Assembly: GCA_004524595.1 (NCBI GenBank) | Contig: SDOA01000183.1 | Location: forward strand, 1-5,708 | DNA: 5,708 bases | Origin: Candidatus Thorarchaeota archaeon | Lineage (GTDB): Archaea > Asgardarchaeota > Thorarchaeia > Thorarchaeales > Thorarchaeaceae | Direction of reading: 5' to 3' | Notes under the pieces: model-generated | Told to the model about the DNA's origin: nothing | What the model saw: the letters and a program-made list of their open reading frames with translations, nothing else | The model's database searches: none | Shown: positions 4,666 to 5,708 of the stretch, in pieces | Position numbering within the stretch: position 1 is the stretch's first letter | Layout: each line of letters starts with the position of its first letter | Made by a program: the position numbers and the translations under genes

Positions 4666-5708
4666 ATGCAAGAAAGGACTCCCCTCTCCAGAACGACAAA
4701 ATATACTGTTATTGTTGCCTTCATTCTATTTTCTGCATACAATCTTGTACTTGCTGCTCTTCAGGACTATGTCTTATTTTTATCAAATGATCAAAGTGCC
4801 CTCGGTATCTCATTTGGTATTTTTGCTCTATCTGCAGTCATTTCTAGATTCATTTCTGGGAGGATCATCGAGAGGATAGATGATGCTCTTGCTCTTGTCT
4901 TTGGCAATATTATTCTGACCATTGCTCTCGGGACATATTCAATAGCACTGAACATCTCAGTGGTATATCTGACTAGAGCAATTCAAGGATTTGGATGGGC
5001 GTTATCAACAGTTACTGTTCTTACCATGATTTCAGAAAACACAGAGAGTGCTAGAGTAAGCGAAGCATTAGGATATCTAAACGGTTTCGGATCTTTGAGT
5101 CTCATGCTGTTTCCGGTATTTGGAAGTTGGATAGTTGCTTTGAAGAACCTTGAATCCTTCATAATGTGTTTTCAATTAGCATTCAGCATCAGTTTGCTGA
5201 GTGTCGGTTTCTCGGTATATGCTTGGAAATCAACACCTACCAGAGTGGAGCATGAGAAACCAATTTCTGGGCTTCCTGAGAGAATGGTTATGATTCCTAC
5301 ACTCTCTGCGATTATGGTCTTTGTCCCGCTCGGTCTATTATTGAGTTATTCACCTGAGATTGCCGCTCTAAATGCAATTCAGAATCCCGGGACATTTTTC
5401 TTTGTCTTTGCTTTTGCTCAAATAATTGGGTCGTTTATTGGGGGAGTATGCACAGGGAATTCTCACTATAGGTGGGTCGCAACTATTGGAGCTTTATTCG
5501 TTGTATGTGGAGTAATGATACTGGTTATCTTTGGCGGTATTCTAGGTTATATTATTGCTGCACTAACTGTTGGTTTTGGTCTTGCAATAACAAACATCGC
5601 TTTGAATTCATATGTTTCTCTTGTCTCAAGAGAATCTGATGCAAAGGGAATGGCCATTTATTCTGCAGGTGTAGATTCAGCTATTGCAGGAGGTTCATTC
5701 AGCACTGC
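4666..5708 (+). CDS. Major facilitator superfamily transporter, 3' end missing
   Basis: From ATG 4666 an open frame of 347 codons runs off the right edge with no stop. The protein has a short basic N-terminus and about ten hydrophobic segments, roughly at 14-39, 46-64, 74-95, 97-121, 137-158, 166-187, 209-228, 240-262, 270-290 and 291-312. A polar stretch at 188-206 sits between the two six-helix halves. SGRIIERIDD (64-73) occupies the loop after helix 2, where the superfamily has G-x-x-x-D-R-x-G-R. Here Glu replaces Asp (E69), R70 is kept, and the final basic pair is lost. TRAIQGFGWAL (103-113) matches the R-x-x-Q-G pattern of helix 4, and EALGYLNGFGSLSLMLFP (133-150) resembles the helix 5 antiporter region. 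D34 is a charged residue within helix 1. These traits fit a drug/metabolite efflux-type permease; the substrate is unknown. A TGA lies in frame at 4654-4656, and a weak GTGA (4653-4656) with a 9-base spacer may serve as ribosome site. The gene is 78 bases after the polyprenyl synthase. Confidence 0.85.
   Translation, partial: MQERTPLSRTTKYTVIVAFILFSAYNLVLAALQDYVLFLSNDQSALGISFGIFALSAVISRFISGRIIERIDDALALVFGNIILTIALGTYSIALNISVVYLTRAIQGFGWALSTVTVLTMISENTESARVSEALGYLNGFGSLSLMLFPVFGSWIVALKNLESFIMCFQLAFSISLLSVGFSVYAWKSTPTRVEHEKPISGLPERMVMIPTLSAIMVFVPLGLLLSYSPEIAALNAIQNPGTFFFVFAFAQIIGSFIGGVCTGNSHYRWVATIGALFVVCGVMILVIFGGILGYIIAALTVGFGLAITNIALNSYVSLVSRESDAKGMAIYSAGVDSAIAGGSFST

Overview
This window reads as a piece of an AT-rich archaeal chromosome. 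Core-promoter-like AT boxes with purine-rich upstream elements, and ribosome sites matching parts of AGGAGGTGAT, fit archaea. So does a MenA-type UbiA prenyltransferase beside an all-trans polyprenyl diphosphate synthase and a DoxD/DoxX-like membrane protein. The protein style recalls Asgard-type archaea, but that lineage guess is weak because nothing in the window fixes it. Six protein genes are supported, two of them cut by the window edges. There are no RNA genes, insertion sequences, CRISPR arrays or large repeats, and no gene-free stretch reaches 300 bases.

Left half, minus strand (transcribed right to left): a MenA-like prenyltransferase (2539-1469) is followed after only 3 bases by an unrecognised 238-residue protein with a winged-helix-like segment (1465-749). 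After a 104-base gap comes a GNAT-fold acetyltransferase (from 644, running off the left edge). Right half, plus strand: a DoxD/DoxX-family membrane protein (2698-3393), a stem-loop plus T-tract, a polyprenyl diphosphate synthase (3517-4587), and a major-facilitator transporter (from 4666, running off the right edge).

The two halves diverge from a 158-base intergenic region (2540-2697). It holds candidate promoters for both directions and a perfect 15-base inverted repeat that looks like an operator.

The likely theme is respiratory quinone. The polyprenyl synthase has alanine at the fifth position before its first aspartate-rich motif, as in long-chain synthases, so it may make the isoprenoid tail. 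The MenA-like enzyme would attach such a tail to a quinone-ring precursor. The DoxD/DoxX-like protein belongs to a family that includes a subunit of thiosulfate:quinone oxidoreductase. This link is inferred from family knowledge and adjacency and is not proven here. The transporter and acetyltransferase have no evident tie to the theme.
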